Below, in pieces: positions 1 to 11,300 of a stretch of 64,000 nt of DNA. Where the stretch lies: contig NZ_BDAW01000009.1 of assembly GCF_001625085.1 (NCBI RefSeq), forward strand, positions 1 through 64,000, given 5' to 3'. The notes beneath the pieces were generated by a model. The model was not told where the DNA came from, made no database searches, and saw only the letters and a program-made list of their open reading frames with translations. The stretch's first letter is position 1, and each line of letters starts with the position of its first letter. Position numbers and translations under genes: made by a program. This DNA comes from Nocardia acidivorans NBRC 108247. GTDB taxonomy: Bacteria > Actinomycetota > Actinomycetes > Mycobacteriales > Mycobacteriaceae.

Positions 1-1
1 C

Positions 2-88
2 CCCGGTCTGCCGCCGCTCACCCCGGGCGCACCGCTGCCGCGCTGCCTGGCCACCGTGCACCGCGGGGCCACGATCCATGCCCTCTGA
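2..88 (+). CDS. 3' end of an unidentified upstream gene (partial)
   Basis: An open frame enters from the left edge and runs to a TGA at 86-88, ending in the residues GATIHAL. It overlaps the first possible lnt start codon (78) by 11 bases, which is a common operon arrangement. The visible 28 residues are too few to name a family; the tail could suit an amidohydrolase-like protein, but that is only an impression. It could also be chance open frame in GC-rich DNA. Confidence 0.3.
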   Translation, partial: PGLPPLTPGAPLPRCLATVHRGATIHAL

Positions 89-1961
89 CGACACCCCGGA
101 AACCTCTTCGCCCGCAGCGCTTCCCGATCCGCACGGCAGGGCACCGGCGGGCGAGACCCGCGGCGACCCCGGCGTCTCGGCCGCCCATGCGGAAGAATCG
201 GCCGAGGTGGCGTCGAAAGGTGTTGGGGTTGTGAGTAAGTCGATGGTCGACAGCGGTGACCGGGACGTGCGTGTCGATACGACACCCCGGGGCGCCCTGG
301 CTCGTGCGGCCGATTTGCCGCGGGGACACCCGGTGCTGACCCGCATGGTCACCGCGGTGATCGCCGGATTGTTGCTGTTCGCCAGCTTCCCGCCCCGCGC
401 GCTCTGGTTCCTGGCACCGGTCGGTATCGCGGTGTTGATTCTGACCGTGCGCGGAAACGGCCGCCTGCGTGGGGGATTCGGCTACGGATTCCTCGCCGGA
501 CTGGCGTTTTTCCTGCCGTTGCTGCCGTGGACCGGAATCTATGTCGGTCCGGTGCCGTGGATCGCGCTCTCCACCGCCTTGTCGGTGTATGTCGGTCTCT
601 TCGGCCTGCTGGTGCGGCTGGTCGGGCGGCTGCCGGGCTGGCCGCTGTGGGTGGCGAGCATGTGGTCGCTCACCGAATGGGGTCGCTCCAGTTTCCCGTT
701 CGGCGGATTTCCCTGGGGGAGACTGGCTTTCGGTCAGGCCGACGGCTGGTATCTGTCCTACGCCAGGTTCGGCGGCGCACCGCTGGTGAGTTTCGCCGTC
801 GCCCTCACGGGTGCGGGGCTGGCCGCCGCGGCGGTCTGGGGCCCGGGATTCACGCGTAGCACGACGGGTGCGTCACCGCGTCCGAATCGTCCCAGATCGG
901 CGCCCCGGCGTCTCACATCCTGGAACGGAATTGTTGCTGCCGCAATGCTTGTGGCTATAGTTCCACTCACCGGAGTGATCCTCCGGACCGCGCTGCCCGG
1001 CCCGGAGGACGGCAACCGGCCGATCACGGTCGCCGCGATCCAGGGCAGCGTGCCGCGTCTGGGTCTCGATTTCAACGCCCAGCGCCGCGCGGTTCTCGAC
1101 AATCACGTCCACCGCACCGAAGAGCTCGCCAGGGCCGTCGCGGCCGGGCAGGCCCCGCAGCCCGATGTGGTGATCTGGCCGGAGAACTCCTCCGATATCG
1201 ATCCGCTGCGCAATGCCGATGCCTACGCCGAGATCACCCAGGCCGCGCGAGATATCAAGGCGCCCATTCTGGTTGGCGCGGTGCTGGTGAACGATGATCG
1301 CACCACCAGTAATTCGGTGATCGTCTGGACCGCCGACGGCGGCCCGGGGGAGCGGCACGACAAGAAGATCATTCAGCCCTTCGGCGAGTATCTCCCCTAC
1401 CGGAGCTTTTTCCGGCACTTCTCCGAATACGCCGACCGCGCGGGCTATTTCGTCCCCGGTACGGGTGACGGCGTGGTGCACGCGCAACCGGCGAGCGGCG
1501 GCGCTCCGGTCGCCATCGGCGTGGCCACCTGTTACGAGGTCGCCTTCGATCGCGCCTTCGAGGATGCGGTGCGCGCGGGTGCGCAGATTCTGACGGTCCC
1601 CTCCAACAACGCCACCTTCGGCGACAGTGAGATGACCTATCAGCAGTTGGCCATGTCCCGCATTCGCGCGGTGGAGCACGGTCGCGCCGTGATCGTTTCG
1701 GTGACGACCGGTGTGAGCGCCATGATCACCGCCGACGGCACGATCGCGCAGCAGACCGAGCAGTTCGTTCCGGCCGCACTGGTGGACCGGCTACCGCTGC
1801 GCACGGACAAGACGATCGCCTCTCGGATAGGCCCCGCGCCGGAACGAATCTTGTGTATTCTTGCCGCGGCCGTCGCTGTGACGGCCGTGATTCGGCGGCG
1901 CGCCACCCCTGCGAATCCGGTCGAATCCCCGGACGCGGCCGGCACCCTTCCGGTCGAATAA
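78..1961 (+). CDS. lnt: Apolipoprotein N-acyltransferase (Lnt)
   Basis: Lnt transfers a fatty acid from phospholipid to the amino group of the lipidated cysteine of lipoproteins, at the outer face of the membrane. The N-terminal half holds several hydrophobic segments (about residues 90-310). The C-terminal half is a nitrilase-fold domain with a Glu-Lys-Cys triad: E369 in WPENS, K430 just before IIQPFGEY, and C485 in ATCYEVAF; the spacing fits the family. A last hydrophobic segment lies near the C-terminus. The first 51 codons are low-complexity, and an in-frame GTG at 231 with GAAAGG ten bases upstream is a good alternative start (577 residues). In M. tuberculosis, Lnt is fused to the polyprenol-phosphate mannose synthase Ppm1. 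Here the protein ends after the acyltransferase and no ppm1 follows. Confidence 0.93.
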   Translation: MPSDDTPETSSPAALPDPHGRAPAGETRGDPGVSAAHAEESAEVASKGVGVVSKSMVDSGDRDVRVDTTPRGALARAADLPRGHPVLTRMVTAVIAGLLLFASFPPRALWFLAPVGIAVLILTVRGNGRLRGGFGYGFLAGLAFFLPLLPWTGIYVGPVPWIALSTALSVYVGLFGLLVRLVGRLPGWPLWVASMWSLTEWGRSSFPFGGFPWGRLAFGQADGWYLSYARFGGAPLVSFAVALTGAGLAAAAVWGPGFTRSTTGASPRPNRPRSAPRRLTSWNGIVAAAMLVAIVPLTGVILRTALPGPEDGNRPITVAAIQGSVPRLGLDFNAQRRAVLDNHVHRTEELARAVAAGQAPQPDVVIWPENSSDIDPLRNADAYAEITQAARDIKAPILVGAVLVNDDRTTSNSVIVWTADGGPGERHDKKIIQPFGEYLPYRSFFRHFSEYADRAGYFVPGTGDGVVHAQPASGGAPVAIGVATCYEVAFDRAFEDAVRAGAQILTVPSNNATFGDSEMTYQQLAMSRIRAVEHGRAVIVSVTTGVSAMITADGTIAQQTEQFVPAALVDRLPLRTDKTIASRIGPAPERILCILAAAVAVTAVIRRRATPANPVESPDAAGTLPVE

Positions 1962-1984
1962 CTCTCCGCGGGCACGTGTGACGA

Positions 1985-2008
1985 GGGCCGTCCCCGCTCC
2001 GGCGGCCC
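1985..2008 (+). terminator. Weak hairpin after lnt
   Basis: GGGCCG (1985-1990) can pair with CGGCCC (2003-2008) around a 12-base loop, 24 bases after the lnt stop. There is no T-run. It may reduce read-through into the NRPS leader, but a 6-bp stem is common by chance in this DNA. Confidence 0.25.
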
Positions 2009-2072
2009 ATTCGCCGATATTTAGCTGGCGTCTGCCGACCAGCCGATTTGCCCGAGTTCACAGCCGTTCCTT

Positions 2073-2099
2073 ATGCGAGTTACGCGAAATACGCGAGGT
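2073..2099 (+). repeat. Three tandem 9-bp repeats in the NRPS leader
   Basis: ATGCGAGTT, ACGCGAAAT and ACGCGAGGT follow one another with a period of 9. They lie in the 345-base gene-free stretch between lnt and the NRPS, in a patch that is AT-rich for this genome (about 2070-2125). Just downstream AAATATGCGC (2120-2129) matches ten bases of the 24-bp repeat at 37466. The array could be an operator. I see no IdeR-type iron box here, and the rest of 1962-2306 holds nothing else recognisable. Confidence 0.35.
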
Positions 2100-2306
2100 T
2101 TGCTTTGAGGTAGCTGTCTAAATATGCGCTCCGTCAACACCGTTCGTTGCCGGGCAACTCGAGATCACACCGATCCAGTCGGCGTGGTGCTCCGAATCAT
2201 AGGGCGTGGATCACGTCCTACGGCTCGCGCGTGCGCGAAAGCCGAACGGGGGACCGGCCACGGGGGTTCGGGGAGTTGCGTCTTACAGCGGCAGAAGGAG
2301 TGATTG

Positions 2307-5300
2307 ATGAGTTCATTGGCCACCGATCGTGTCGACCAATGTTCTTCGGGTGAATTCTCGGCTCAACCTTTCGCGCTGTCTCCCGCGCAATCGGCCCTCT
2401 GGTACGCGCAACGCATCCGGCCCGATATCCCGCTCACCATCGCCCAATACGTGGAGATCCACGGCGATCTGGATGTCGGCCGGCTGCTGTACGCCATCGA
2501 GCGGTTCGGCGCGGAGACCGAGGTGGGCCAGGTACGGCTGCTGGAGATCGACGGGGTGCCGCATCAGGTGGTCGATCCCACCTGCCGGCCGGGCTGGGCG
2601 CGCATAGACCTGCGGGACGAGCCGGATCCGCGCGCCGCGGCCCTGGCCTGGATGAACGATCACGCCAGCTCGGCCATCGATATCGAACACGATCCGCTCA
2701 CCATCAATGTGGTGCTGCGGACCGGTGATTCGGACTACATGTGGTACACCCGCGGCCACCACATCGTCATCGACGGGTACGGCGCGATGAACGCCACCAC
2801 CCGCACCGCCGAGATCTATACGGCCCTCGAGGATCGGACCGAGCCGGTGGTCTCGCGCGCCACCCCGCTGGCCACCATCTACGCGGACGAGAACCGCTAC
2901 CACGAGACCAGCCGCTGCCGCAGCGACGCCGAGTACTGGCGCGAACAGCTCGAGGGCGTCAACGAACCGCTGAGCCTGTCCACCAGCAGTGCGGTGGGAC
3001 TCGGCTCGGACGCCGGACGCCGCTGCGCCACCGCGGTCCTGGGCTCACATGTCGAGGCGGCCGTACAGGAGTCCGCGACGGCCTTCGGCACCAATCCCTC
3101 GGCGCTCTTCGTGGCCGCTCTGGCCTGCTACGTCCGTGCCGTCACCGGCAATCAGGATGTGGTGCTGAGCCTTCCGGTCTCCGCCCGCACCACCGTGGCA
3201 CTGCGCCGCTCGGCGGGCGTGGTCTCCAATGTGGTGCCCATCCGGGTGCGCTTCGCAGGTCCGGCCACCGTCGCCGATACCGTGCGCGCGGTCGAATTGC
3301 AGATCACCGGAGCGCTGCGGCATCAGCGCTACCGCAGCGATGACATCCGCCGCGACTGCGGCTATTCGCGCGATGCCCGCGGCTTCTTCGGGCCGATGGT
3401 CAATCTCATGCTGTTCCACAGCGAATTGAAGTTCGGCAGTCTGGTCGGCTCGCTCAATGTGGTGTCCACCGGTCCCGTGGAGGACCTGTCGATCAATCTC
3501 TACAACGGCGATGGCAATCGCATCCACATCGACTTCGAGGCCAATCCGCGCCTGTACAGCGATGCCGAACTGGCCATGCACCACGGCCGTTTCCTGGACT
3601 TCCTGGAGCGGTTCCTGCGCGCCGACCCGCAGACCGCGGTCGGGGATATGCCCGTGCTCACCGACCTCGAGCGCGAACGCGTACTGCACGAATGGAATTC
3701 GACCCAGGTCGCGCGCCAGGAGGGCACCCTCGCCGGGCTCTTCGCCGACCGGGCCGCCATGTGCCCGAGCCGGACCGCCCTGGAATTCGAGGGCGAGACG
3801 CTCACCTACGCCGCCTTCGACGAGCGGGCCAATCGCCTGGCCCGCGAGCTCATCGCCCGCGGGGCCGGACCGGATGTCGTGGTGGGCCTGGTCATTCGCC
3901 GCAGCCTCGACCTGCTCATCGGCATGTACGCCATCGTGAAGGCGGGTGCGGCGTACCTGCCGCTGGATCCGGATCATCCGGTCGACCGCATCGAACAGAT
4001 TCTGGAACAGGCGAATCCGCTGTGCGTGCTCACCGCCTCGCGCGATGCGGTCGAATTGCCCGCGTCGGCCCGCCGATTCGATATCGACACCGCCGATCTC
4101 TCCGCCCGCGGTGGCCGCCCGATCACCGACGCCGACCGCACCGCGGCCCTGCGCGCCGATCATCTGGCGTACGTGCTGTTCACGTCCGGCTCCACCGGTA
4201 AGCCCAAGGGCGTCGGCGTCTCGCACGCCGCCATCGTGAACCGGCTGCGCTGGATGCAGCACGCCTACCCCCTGGACGGCTCGGATGTGGTGCTGCAGAA
4301 GACCCCCGCCACCTTCGACGTCTCGGTGTGGGAGTTCTTCTGGCCGTTGCAGATCGGTGCGCGACTGCTCATCGCCGCACCCGACGGACACCGTGATCCG
4401 GGCTATCTGGCCCGGATCATCGCCGAGAAGGGCGTCACCACCGCGCACTTCGTGCCTTCCATGCTCTCGGTGTTCCTGACCGATACCGATGTGGCCGGGT
4501 GCACCGGCCTGACCCGGGTCTTCTGCAGCGGTGAGGCGCTGCCCGCCGCCACCGTCGCCGAATTCCACGCCGCCCTCGGCACCGGACCCGAAGCACCGCA
4601 GCTGCACAATCTCTACGGCCCCACCGAGGCCGCCGTCGACGTCACCGCCTGGCACTGCACCCCCGGTGCGACGGACGTGCCCATCGGCGCGCCCATCTGG
4701 AACACCCGCACCTATGTCCTGGACGCGCGGTTGCAGCCGGTCGCACCCGGTGTGGTCGGCGAGTTGTACCTGGCCGGTGTGCAATTGGCGCGCGGCTACC
4801 TCGGACGGCCCGGGTTGAGCGCGGATCGCTTCGTGGCCAACCCCTTCACCCCCGGCACCCGCATGTACCGCACCGGTGACCTGGTGCGCTGGCGCGGCGG
4901 ACGCTCCGGTGTGCTGGAGTACCTGGGCCGCAGCGATTTCCAGGTCAAGATTCGCGGCCTGCGCATCGAACTCGGTGAGATCGAGGCGGCGCTGCTGTCC
5001 GATAAGCGGGTCGCGCGGGCGGTCTGCGTCGCCCGGCGCGGACGCGGCGGTGATGAGCTCGCCGCCTACGCGGTCGCCGCACCCGGCGCCGAACCGCTGG
5101 ATCCGAGCGACCTCATCGCCGGACTGCGCCGCGCGCTGCCCGGCTACATGGTGCCGCCGGTGGTGCTGGTACTCGACGAACTACCGCTGAGCGCCAACGG
5201 CAAGATCGACCGCAAAGCTCTGCCCGATCCGGGCAGCGCACCGCGTCGCGCCCCGCACCCCAGCGACGGACCGCGCACCGAGGTCGAACACCAGCTCACC

Positions 5301-8300
5301 GCCATCTTCGCCCAGGTGCTCGGCCACGACGAAATAGGTGTGGGCGACAACTTCTTCGACCTCGGCGGCAACTCGCTCAGCGCCGCCCGGGCCATCGCCC
5401 GGGTCAACGGCGCGCTCGGCGCCGGACTCACCATTCGCGACCTGTTCGAATTCTCCACCGTCACCGCACTGGCCGCCCGCGTGGACAGCCTGCAGGCCGA
5501 GACCGCCTCACCCACACTCGGTGCGGCGGAGCGGCCCGCGCACATCCCGCTCTCGCTCGCCCAGCAGCGACTGTGGATCCTGAACCGCTTCGCCGAGCAC
5601 GCGGCCGCCTACAATATGCCCCTCGCGGTGGAATTGACCGGGCCACTGGATGTTCCGGCACTGCGCGCGGGCCTGCTCGATGTGCTCGAACGCCACGAGA
5701 GCCTGCGCACCACCTTCCCGGACACCCCCGACGGGCCGGGCCAGGTCGTGCATCCGGCCGACGAAATTCCGCTCACCCTCGACCCGATCGCCGCCACCGA
5801 CGACGATGTGCTCACCCTCGCGGGCGAATTCGCCGGGTACGGCTTCGATCTGCGCAGTCAGGCCCCGGTCCGGGTCGCGCTCTACGAGATCGCGCCGGAC
5901 AAGCACGTCTTCCTCATGGTGCTGCACCACATCAGCGGTGACGGCTGGTCCATCGCACCGCTGACCCGCGACATCATGAGCGCCGTCGCGGCCCGCAGCG
6001 CCGGGGCGGCCCCGGAGTGGACGCCACTTCCGGTGCAGTACGCGGACTTCGCGCTGTGGCAGCGCGAATTGCTCGGCGACGAAGGCGATCCCGCGAGCGC
6101 GCTCGCGCGACAGCTCGCCTACTGGCGGGCCGCGCTGGCGGACCTGCCCGATCAGCTCGACCTGCCCCTGGATCGGCCGCGCCCGCGCGAGCGCTCCACC
6201 GACGGGGGCCGGGTGGAGTTCGAGATTCCCGCCGACATCCGGCGCCGGCTCGCCGCCGTCGCCGCCGAACGGGGCGTCAGTACCTTCATGGTGTTGCACG
6301 CCGCGCTCGCGGCGTTGCTCGCACGCCTGTGCAATACGACCGATATCGCCATCGGCACCCCCATCGCCGGGCGCAGCGATCCCGCGCTGGACGAGGTGGT
6401 CGGCATGTTCGTCAACACCCTGGTGCTGCGCACCCGGGTCGATCCGGCCGTCGGCTTCGATCGCATGCTCGCCGAGGTCCGCGATACCGACCTCAATGCC
6501 TTCGCCAATGCCGATGTGCCGTTCGAGCGCCTCGTCGAGGTGGTCAATCCCGAGCGCTCCGCGGCCCGGCATCCGCTGTTCCAGGTGATGCTCTCCTACG
6601 ACAGCACCCCGCCGCTGCGCTTCGATATGCCCGGCGTCTCGGCCAAGGTGCTGCCGATGGCGGTGGACATCGCCAAATTCGATCTGCAGCTCACCGTGCA
6701 CGAACCACTCGGCGTGGCGGCCGAGGATATGCCACTCACCGCCGAATTCGGTTATGCCGCCGATGTTTTCGACCACGGCACGGTCGAGGCCATTGCCCGG
6801 CGGTTCGGCGCGGTCCTGGCCGCGGCGGTCGCCGATCCGGCCGTACCCGTCGGCGACCTGCCCATCCTGGACGCCCGCGAGACCGCCAAACTGGTGCCCA
6901 TCATGGGCTCGCCCGCCGAACCCGCCACCACCCTGGCCCGGTTGCTCACCGATACCGCCGAACGCGTTCCGGACGCCGTCGCGGTGCGCTACCTGGGACA
7001 GGACACCACCTACCGCGAACTCGACGAACGCTCGAATCGCCTGGCGCGCGTGCTGATCGAGCACGGCGCGGGCCCCGAGGTGGTGGTCGCGGTCGCCCTG
7101 CCGCGCAGCCTGGACAGCATTCTCGCGGTCTGGTCGGTCGCCAAGACCGGTGCGGCGTATGTGCCGATCGATCCGGATTACCCGGCCGATCGCATCGCGC
7201 ATATGCTCGCCGACTCCGGGGCCATGCTCGGTATCACCAGTCCGGACCGCCGGGCCGAGATGCCGAATTGGCCGGGAAACCGTGGGCGGCATCGCAAGAG
7301 CTATGTCGACTGGCTGCTGATGGGTTCCGCCGAACTCGCCGCGGAGTGCGCACGATTCCCCGTCACCGCGCTCACCGATGCCGACCGGCATCATCCGCTG
7401 CGCACCGCCGGACCCGCGTACCTCATCTACACCTCCGGCTCCACCGGCAAGCCCAAGGCCGTGGTCGTCACCAACGCGGGCATCGCCTCGCTGGCGCATG
7501 AGCAGATGCATCTGTTCCACGTCACCGATTCCGCACGCACCCTGCACTTCTCGTCTCCGAGCTTCGACGCCTCGGTGCTGGAGCTGCTGCTGGGCTTCGC
7601 GGCCGGAGCGACGCTGGTGGTCGCCCCCGCCGGAATCTACGGCGGCGCCGAACTCGCCGAACTGCTGCGCGAGGAGCGCGTCACGCACGCCTTCGTGACC
7701 CCGGCCGCCCTGGGCACCGTGCCCTCGCAGGACCTGCCGGATCTCGAAGCCGTCATCGTCGGCGGCGAAGCCTGTGCCGAGGATCTGGTGCGCGTCTGGA
7801 CCGATCCGCGGTCCCGGCCCGCCCATCTTCCGGTGCGCCGTATGCACAATATGTACGGTCCGTCCGAGGCGACGGTCGCGGCCACCGCCACCGGACCCAT
7901 GGTCGCGGGGCAGCCCGTGCCGATCGGCCTGCCGGTGCGCGGTATGCGCCTGTTCGTGCTGGACGGTCGCCTGCATCCGGTGCCGCCGGGCGTGGCGGGG
8001 GAGCTGTACCTCTCCGGACCGGGCCTGGCGCGCGGCTACCTGGGCCGTCACGGTCTGACCGCCCTGGCGTTCCCGGCCAATCCGCATGGCCGTCGCGGTG
8101 AACGCATGTACCGCACCGGAGATCTGGTGGTCTCCGACGGGATCGGGCAGCTGCGCTTCCTGGGCCGCGCCGACGACCAGATCAAGATCCGCGGCTTCCG
8201 CATCGAACTGCGCGAAATCGATCATGTCCTGCTGTCGCACGAGGGAATCACCTTCGCGCTCACCGTGGTTCACAATGACGAGCGCGGAATCCCGCGCCTG

Positions 8301-11300
8301 GTCTCCTATCTGACCGCCGAGACCGAGATCGATATGGCGGCCGTCCTGGACACCGCGCGCGGACGGCTGCCCGGCTATATGGTGCCCTCGGCGCTGACCC
8401 TGCTGGAGAATCTGCCGGTCACCCCGTCCGGCAAACTCGACCGCAAGGCGCTGCCCGCACCCGATTTCGCCGCGACCGCACCCTCGCGCGCCCCGCAGAC
8501 CGATCTGGAACAGCAGGTCGCGCAGGTCTTCGGCGCCGTGCTGGGCACCGAAATCCACGGCGCGGAAGACAATTTCTTCGAGGTCGGCGGCAACTCGCTG
8601 CTGGCCACCCGGCTCACCGCCGCACTGCACACCGAATTCGGTGTGGAACTGCCGGTGCGCGCCATCTTCGAAGCGCCCACCGTGGCGGGCGTAGCGGCGC
8701 GCTTGCAGGAAACGCCCCGGACGCAGCGGGCGGCGCTGGCCGTGCACACCCCGCGCCCGGAGCGCGTTCCACTGTCACTGCCGCAGCAGCGACTGTGGTT
8801 CCTCAATAGATACTCTCCCGAATCCAGTGCCTACAACATCGCGTTCGTGCTTCGAATCGACGGCGATCCGGATGTGCTCGCCCTGCGCGCCGCCCTCGGC
8901 GACCTGGTGGAGCGGCACGAGGTGCTGCGCACCGTCTTCCCCGAGGACGAGCACGGCGCGCAGCAGCGACTGCTCGAGACCGAACGCTGCCTGCCGATGC
9001 TGGACCCCGTCGAGACCGACGAGGTGGGCGCGCGCAACGCACTGCGCTCCCTGGCCCGCCGCGGCTTCGATCTGACCCGGGAAATCCCGCTGCGAATGAC
9101 TCTGCTGCGCACCGGGAATCGCCGCCACCTGCTCGGCATCGTGCTGCATCACATCGCCGCCGACGGCTGGTCGCTCGGTCCGCTCACCCGGGACCTGGCC
9201 ATCGCCTACGCCGCGCGGCGCGGCGGCGTAGCACCCGCATGGACGCCACTCCCGGTGCAGTACAGCGATTTCAGCCTGTGGCAGCGCGAATGCCTGGGCC
9301 GGGAATCCGATCCCGAGAGCACCGCCGCCACCCAGCTGGCCTTCTGGCGCGCCGCGCTGGCGGACCTGCCCGAGGAGATGCCGCTGCCGTACGACCGGGC
9401 CCGGCCCGCCGAGCCCACCCAGCGCGCGGGCGTCGTGCGATTCGAGGTCCCGGAAGCCTTGCAGCGCAAGCTCGGCGAGGTCGGGCGGGCGAACGGCGTC
9501 AGTATGTTCATGGTGCTGCGCTCCACCCTCGCGGTCCTGCTGCGCGTGATCACCGGTGGCCGCGATATCGTCATCGGCACCCCGGTGGCCGGTCGCACCG
9601 ACACCCGGCTGGACGAACTCGTCGGCATGTTCGTCAACACCCTGGTGTTGCGTTCGGACGTGGACCCGGACCGCAGCTTCGCCGAACTGCTGCAGGCCGA
9701 CCGCGATACCGAACTCGCCGCCATGGCCAATGCCGAGGTGCCGTTCGAACGCGTCATCGAGGAGATCGGCGGCGCGGCCGGCGGTGGGCGGCCGGTGCTG
9801 CAGGTCGCGCTCACCGTGCAGGACACGCCGGTTCCGGCGCTGCAACTGCCCGGGCTCGCGCTGCACGCCGAGGAACTCGATATCGCACTGGCCAAATTCG
9901 ATCTCGAACTGCGGGTGCTGCCCGGCATCCCCCGCGAGGGCGAGACCGTCGCCGAGGAACGCCTCTTCGAATTCGTCTACGCCGCCGAGCTTTTCGACCA
10001 GCGCACGGTGCAGATCCTGTCCGACCGTCTCATCCGCGTGCTCGAGGCCGTCACCGCCGATCCGCGCGTGCTCATTCGCGCCATCGACGCCCGCACCGAG
10101 GCCGAACGCGAACTGCTCACCCCCGCCTGGGGTCCGGCGCCGGAACCGCAGTGCAGTCTGGCCGCGTATTTCGCCGCCACCGCACACCTGAACGCGGACC
10201 GCGAATTCCTGCGCTTCGGCGATACCGCGCTCACCTATCTCGAATCCGACGTCTACTCGAATCGACTGGCGCGGGCCCTGATCCAGCAGGGCATCGGCCC
10301 GGGCGACCGGGTGGCCCTGGGCCTGACCCGCTCGGCGGAATCGGTGCTCTCGGTACTGGCCGTCGCCAAATCCGGGGCCGCGTTCGTCCCGGTCGATCCG
10401 AACTATCCGGCGGATCGGGTGCGGCATATGCTCACCGACTCCGGCTGCCGGGTCGGTATCACCATGAGCGAGAACGCCGATCGGCTGCACGCCGCCGCCG
10501 GTGATCATGCCATGGCGTGGATGCGGCTGGACGATCCCGCACTGCTGGACGAATTGGAAGTGCTCGACGACGGCCCGATTGCCGACGCCGATCGCACCAC
10601 CACGCTGTGGACCGCCGACCTCGCCTATGTCATCTACACCTCCGGCTCCACCGGAAAACCCAAGGGCGTGGCGGTAACCCACGGCGGCCTGTCCAATTTC
10701 GCCGACGAGATCCGCGACCGCATGAGGGTGGACCGCGAATCGCGCACCATGCACTTCTCCTCGCCGAGTTTCGACGCCGCCGTCTTCGATCTGCTGCTGG
10801 CGGTCGGCTCCGGCGCGACCATGGTCATCGTGCCCGCCGATATCTACGGCGGCGACGAATTGGCCGCGCTCATGGAGGCCGAGGAGGTCAGCCACACCTT
10901 CATGACCCCCGCCGCGCTCGCCACCATCGACCGGGAGCGCTGGGCCCTGCCGCACCTGCGCGCGGTCATGGTCGGCGGTGAGGCGTGCGGTCCGGAGCTG
11001 GTGGCGCGCTGGGCCCCCGGCCGCGCCATGTTCAACGGATACGGGCCGACCGAGACCACCGTGGTGGTCACCATCGCCGGACCCATGATCGCCGGGGAAC
11101 CCGTCACCATCGGAACACTGGTGCGCGGTGCGCGCGCCCTGGTCCTGGACGAGCGGCTCTGCCCGGTGCCCGTGGGCGTGCCCGGTGAGCTGTACATCGG
11201 CGGACAGGGTGCCGCGCGCGGCTATATCGACCGCTACGACCTCACCGCCGCGCGGTTCATCGCCGACCCGTACGGGCCCGAGGGCTCGCGCATGTACCGC

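Noticed and set aside
1962..2306. Possible iron (IdeR) box or riboswitch before the NRPS
   Set aside because: No TTAGGTTAGG-type dyad or known riboswitch core is visible.
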